Shown here piece by piece: positions 60,889 through 64,000 of a stretch of DNA of 64,000 bases. A program made the position numbers and the translations under genes. The stretch covers positions 186,001 through 250,000 of the forward strand of contig CACNEF010000001.1 of the NCBI GenBank assembly GCA_902619485.1, in the 5' to 3' direction. The notes beneath the pieces were generated by a model. It was not told where the DNA came from, did no database searches, and saw only the letters and a program-made list of their open reading frames with translations. This DNA is from an uncultured SAR116 cluster alpha proteobacterium (lineage in GTDB: Bacteria > Pseudomonadota > Alphaproteobacteria > Puniceispirillales > Marisalimonadaceae). Each line of letters starts with the position of its first letter. Position 1 is the stretch's first letter.

Positions 60889-61896
60889 TTAAATTGTCTT
60901 ACCGATAGCTACAGCGGTATCGGACATTCTATTAGAAAAACCCCACTCATTATCGTACCAGCTTAATACTCTAACGAATGTGTTGTCCATCACTTTTGTT
61001 TGATCCATATGAAAAATAGAAGAACGTGAGTCATGATTAAAATCACTTGATACAAGAGGTTCATCTGTAAAGCCAAGAATATTTTTTAGCTTTCCATTTG
61101 TATATTCTTTAATAATATTGTTAATTTCCTCAACTGAAGTCGATCTTGAAGCGTTAAATTTAAAATCAACAACTGATACGTTTTGAGTTGGAACTCTCAC
61201 CGAAACACCATCTAATTTTCCATTTAATTCCGGTAAAACCAATCCAACGGCTTTAGCTGCACCAGTAGAAGTTGGTATCATATTGCCAGCAGCAGCTCTC
61301 GACCTATAAAGATCAGAATGCATTGTGTCCAATGTTGGTTGATCACCTGTATAAGAATGAATTGTAGTCATAAAACCTTGATTTATTCCTACTCCATTAT
61401 TTAATGCCATCGCGACAGGTGCTAGACAGTTTGTAGTACAAGATGCGTTTGAGATAACAAGATGATCTTTAGATATTTTTTGATGATTTACTCCATAAAC
61501 AATAGTCAGATCCACACCACTAGCAGGCGCAGAAACAAGTACCCTCTTAGCACCTGCGTCTAAATGCATTGAAGCTTTTTCTCGGCTAGCAAATATTCCT
61601 GTACACTCCATAGCTATATCTACATCAAGCTCTTTCCAAGGCAAAGCTTTTGGATCTCTGATAGAAGTAACTTTGATAGGGCCATTTCCAACATCCAAAT
61701 CATTGCCACTAACTTTTACATCTGCTGGAAACTTTCCGTGAACGCTATCATATCTTAATAAATGAGCATTAGTTTCTACTGGACCTAAATCATTTATACC
61801 AACAACAATTATGTCATTTCGAGCTGATTCAACAATAGCTCTTAAAATATTTCTTCCTATTCTTCCAAATCCGTTAATAGCAACTCTTACTGACAT
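60889..61896 (-). CDS. gap: Type I glyceraldehyde-3-phosphate dehydrogenase
   Basis: The enzyme is NAD(P)-dependent; the N-terminal VAINGFGRIGRN (residues 4-15) is the Rossmann loop and VGINDLG with Asp36 favours NAD. The catalytic Cys153 is in NASCTTNC. At 335 residues it is normal. It is followed by rpe with a 39-base gap and preceded by pgk on the same strand. Confidence 0.97.
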   Translation of the reverse strand: MSVRVAINGFGRIGRNILRAIVESARNDIIVVGINDLGPVETNAHLLRYDSVHGKFPADVKVSGNDLDVGNGPIKVTSIRDPKALPWKELDVDIAMECTGIFASREKASMHLDAGAKRVLVSAPASGVDLTIVYGVNHQKISKDHLVISNASCTTNCLAPVAMALNNGVGINQGFMTTIHSYTGDQPTLDTMHSDLYRSRAAAGNMIPTSTGAAKAVGLVLPELNGKLDGVSVRVPTQNVSVVDFKFNASRSTSVEEINNIIKEYTNGKLKNILGFTDEPLVSSDFNHDSRSSIFHMDQTKVMDNTFVRVLSWYDNEWGFSNRMSDTAVAIGKTI

Positions 61897-61932
61897 TATT
61901 TTTTTCCTTTCTAAATTAATACATTACTTAAA

Positions 61933-63129
61933 TTATTTACTTAATACTGATATTCCTGGTAATTCTATACCCTCTAGCCATTCTAAAAAAGCTCCACCTG
62001 CTGAGGATACATATGTAAAATCATTGACAGCTTTAGCATTGTTTAGAGCAGAAGTCGTGTCACCTCCACCAGCAACAGTAATTAATTCTTTATTTACCGT
62101 TAATTTAGCAGCCTCCCTAGCAAGCTTGTAAGTTCCCTCTCCAAATGGTGGTGTTTCAAAGGCACCGACTGGGCCATTCCAGAGTAAAGTATTAACTTTT
62201 TGAAACACTGAACTTATTTCGTTTATCGTTTTAGGACCAACATCTAAAGCCATCATTTCTGATGGGACAGAATCTGAAGACACTATTTCAAATTTTGCAT
62301 TAATTTCAAATTTCTTAGAAACAACTAGGTCTAGAGGTAAAATTATTTGACAGTTATTTGTCTCACTCATTTTTAATATTGATTTTGCGATATCAATACA
62401 ATCTTTTTCGTAGAGGCTTTTTCCAATATTAAAACCCTTAGCAACAAGAAAAGTATTTGCCATTGCTCCACCAATAACCAAATAGTCCATTTTAGTTAAC
62501 AAATATTGAATTATATTAATTTTTGATGATATTTTAGCGCCTCCAACTAGTGCAGCAACTGGTTTGATTGGAGAGTTCAAAACAGAAGTAAGTGCCCTAA
62601 CTTCCTCATCAAGTAATAACCCAGAAAAAGATGGAAGAAATTTTGTTATTGCGTGTAAGCTTGCATGAGCTCTATGTGAACAAGAAAAGGCGTCATTCAC
62701 AAATATATCACATTCCTTAGATAATTCATTTGCGAAGTCATTGTCGTTTTTAATTTCACTTTCATGAAATCTTAAATTCTCTAATAATAAAATTTCTCCT
62801 TTTTTTATTGTCTTCTTTTTAATCAAAGCTTCATCACCAATACAAGATGAATTAAAATGGACTTTTGTTTTTGTAATTTCAGACAAAACATTTATTAGAG
62901 GTTTAAGTGAAAAATTTTCATCAAATTTCCCTTCTGGTCTACCTAAATGACTACAAATAACTAGTTTCGACTGATTTTCTAACAAATAATTTATTGTAGG
63001 TATTAACCTATTAAGTCTGGTCAGGTCTTTGACAATACCATTAACAATAGGAATATTTAAATCAGCTCTTAAGATAACAACCTTATTGTTTACATCTTCA
63101 TTAACTATGCTTTTGATGTTAGTAGTCAT
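61933..63129 (-). CDS. pgk: Phosphoglycerate kinase
   Basis: Pgk makes ATP and 3-phosphoglycerate from 1,3-bisphosphoglycerate. Motifs include VILRADLNIPI (18-28), SHLGRPEG (59-66), ALVGGAKISSKI and LWNGPVGAFE with a final GGGDTTSAL nucleotide loop. Its length, 398 residues, is standard. It follows tkt by 28 bases. Confidence 0.97.
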   Translation of the reverse strand: MTTNIKSIVNEDVNNKVVILRADLNIPIVNGIVKDLTRLNRLIPTINYLLENQSKLVICSHLGRPEGKFDENFSLKPLINVLSEITKTKVHFNSSCIGDEALIKKKTIKKGEILLLENLRFHESEIKNDNDFANELSKECDIFVNDAFSCSHRAHASLHAITKFLPSFSGLLLDEEVRALTSVLNSPIKPVAALVGGAKISSKINIIQYLLTKMDYLVIGGAMANTFLVAKGFNIGKSLYEKDCIDIAKSILKMSETNNCQIILPLDLVVSKKFEINAKFEIVSSDSVPSEMMALDVGPKTINEISSVFQKVNTLLWNGPVGAFETPPFGEGTYKLAREAAKLTVNKELITVAGGGDTTSALNNAKAVNDFTYVSSAGGAFLEWLEGIELPGISVLSK

Positions 63130-63157
63130 TATAAAAATTCACTTATTGTTATTATAA

Positions 63158-64000
63158 TTATTTTAATAATAATTTCGCAGAATCAATTATAGATTTACTA
63201 GTAATATTAAAATACTTGTATAAATCCGAGGCCGGTCCAGACGCTCCAAAACTTTTCATGCCAATGAAAATTCCTTTTTCACCTATGTACTTACTCCAAC
63301 CCATTTCAGAAGCAGCCTCGATAGCTATGCGTGGACAATTTCCTAAAACTTGATTTTTATATTCTTCACTTTGTTTATCAAATAATTCCCAGCAAGGAAG
63401 TGAAACTACTGTCGCCATAATACCTTCTTTATACATTATTTCAGAAGCTTCCATAGCTATTTCAATTTCAGATCCTGTAGCTATCAGAGTAATATCTCTC
63501 TCTTTTGAAATATTATTTAGAATATATCCACCAGATGAAACTAAGTTTTTATTAGTTTTTTCAGATCTATAAGCTTTCAAACCTTGTCTTGACAAAGCCA
63601 AAACAGTTGGTCCATTAGTTTTAAGTGCTACATCCCAAGCCTCTGCAGTTTCAACTATATCTGCTGGCCTTATCAAATTTAAATTAGGAGTTGCTCTTAA
63701 AATTGCTAGATGTTCAATTGGTTGATGAGTCGGTCCATCTTCACCAAGACCAATCGAATCATGAGTTAATACATAAATCACTCTTAGTGACATTAATGCA
63801 GCTAGTCTTATAGATGCTCTCATGTAATCACTAAATACTAAAAATGTTCCTCCATAAGGTATAAAACCTTTGTGTAACGCAACACCATTCATAATAGAGC
63901 CCATAGCATGCTCTCTTATTCCATAATGGATGTAATTTCCTGAAAATTTACTTGAAGTGACAGTTTTCATCTCACTAGTTTTAGTTAAATTTGATCCAGT
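63158..64000 (-). CDS. tkt: Transketolase, C-terminal part (runs off the right edge)
   Basis: The visible 280 residues contain the pyrimidine-binding and C-terminal domains: TGSNLTKTS at the window edge, [18 protein letters not shown] and [20 protein letters not shown], all diagnostic of transketolase. The frame is open to base 64000, so the thiamine-diphosphate domain lies beyond the window. It heads the run tkt-pgk-gap-rpe-gph. Confidence 0.95.
   Translation of the reverse strand, partial: TGSNLTKTSEMKTVTSSKFSGNYIHYGIREHAMGSIMNGVALHKGFIPYGGTFLVFSDYMRASIRLAALMSLRVIYVLTHDSIGLGEDGPTHQPIEHLAILRATPNLNLIRPADIVETAEAWDVALKTNGPTVLALSRQGLKAYRSEKTNKNLVSSGGYILNNISKERDITLIATGSEIEIAMEASEIMYKEGIMATVVSLPCWELFDKQSEEYKNQVLGNCPRIAIEAASEMGWSKYIGEKGIFIGMKSFGASGPASDLYKYFNITSKSIIDSAKLLLK

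Noticed and set aside
1-64000. CRISPR arrays, insertion sequences, phage genes, toxin-antitoxin or classic defence systems
   Set aside because: I looked for spaced direct repeats, transposase or integrase motifs, and nuclease or methylase motifs, and saw none.

Overview
The window reads as a stretch of chromosome from a streamlined, very AT-rich marine-type alphaproteobacterium. Intergenic gaps are short, many starts are TTG, and several families are typical of Alphaproteobacteria: TrcR/DUF1013, COQ9, the DUF3305/DUF3306 pair beside formate dehydrogenase, DUF6352/6505/6494 and a YgfZ-like protein. I cannot assign a genus. No rRNA, CRISPR array, transposase or integrase gene is visible; two tRNA genes are.

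Positions 1-21,200 form one functional block around a membrane-bound, molybdenum, cysteine-type formate dehydrogenase. The left part holds a molybdate-sensor-like regulator, a ModE-type HTH protein, FdhD, a MobA-MobB fusion and MoeA. The centre is the structural operon, read on the minus strand: DUF3305, DUF3306, a TorD-type chaperone, a tiny Tat-signal protein, the alpha, beta and gamma subunits with a small lipoprotein, then a WD40-cytochrome c protein, a 40-residue membrane peptide and an S1 protease. The right part is a poly-ferredoxin on the plus strand facing a tight cluster of poorly characterised genes (DUF6352, DUF6505, a biotin/lipoate-ligase-like protein, the Fe-S carrier ApbC/Mrp, DUF6494, DUF5076-like). 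These probably mature or service the dehydrogenase.

Positions 21,300-29,700 carry mixed metabolic genes: amidase, acyltransferase, PhyH oxygenase, Sel1 protein, pyrE, an M20 amidohydrolase, yaaA and a DMT transporter. Positions 29,700-41,100 are an accessory region. It has about nine small proteins that look like ferredoxin-like or dimeric alpha/beta-barrel folds, plus a tautomerase, an NTF2-like protein, a cupin, an EHN-type epoxide hydrolase, a racemase-like protein without its cysteines, a beta-lactamase-fold hydrolase and an AEC transporter. It ends at tRNA-Ser(GGA). Two sites about 6.2 kb apart share the same layout: a tRNA-Ser-like 3' end, a 53-54 nt spacer, and a tandem TGGGTA pair. 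I read them as attachment-site remnants of genomic islands.

Positions 41,200-64,000 are mostly core genes: lepA, leuA with a leader peptide and hairpin, ygfZ, trcR, purEK, metA (with Glu111, which predicts acetyl-CoA use), coq9, rpsU, pntAB, a UbiB/ABC1 kinase, pepF, a fluoroacetate-dehalogenase-like hydrolase, tRNA-Arg(CCU), an SDR, and the carbon operon tkt-pgk-gap-rpe-gph running off the right edge.
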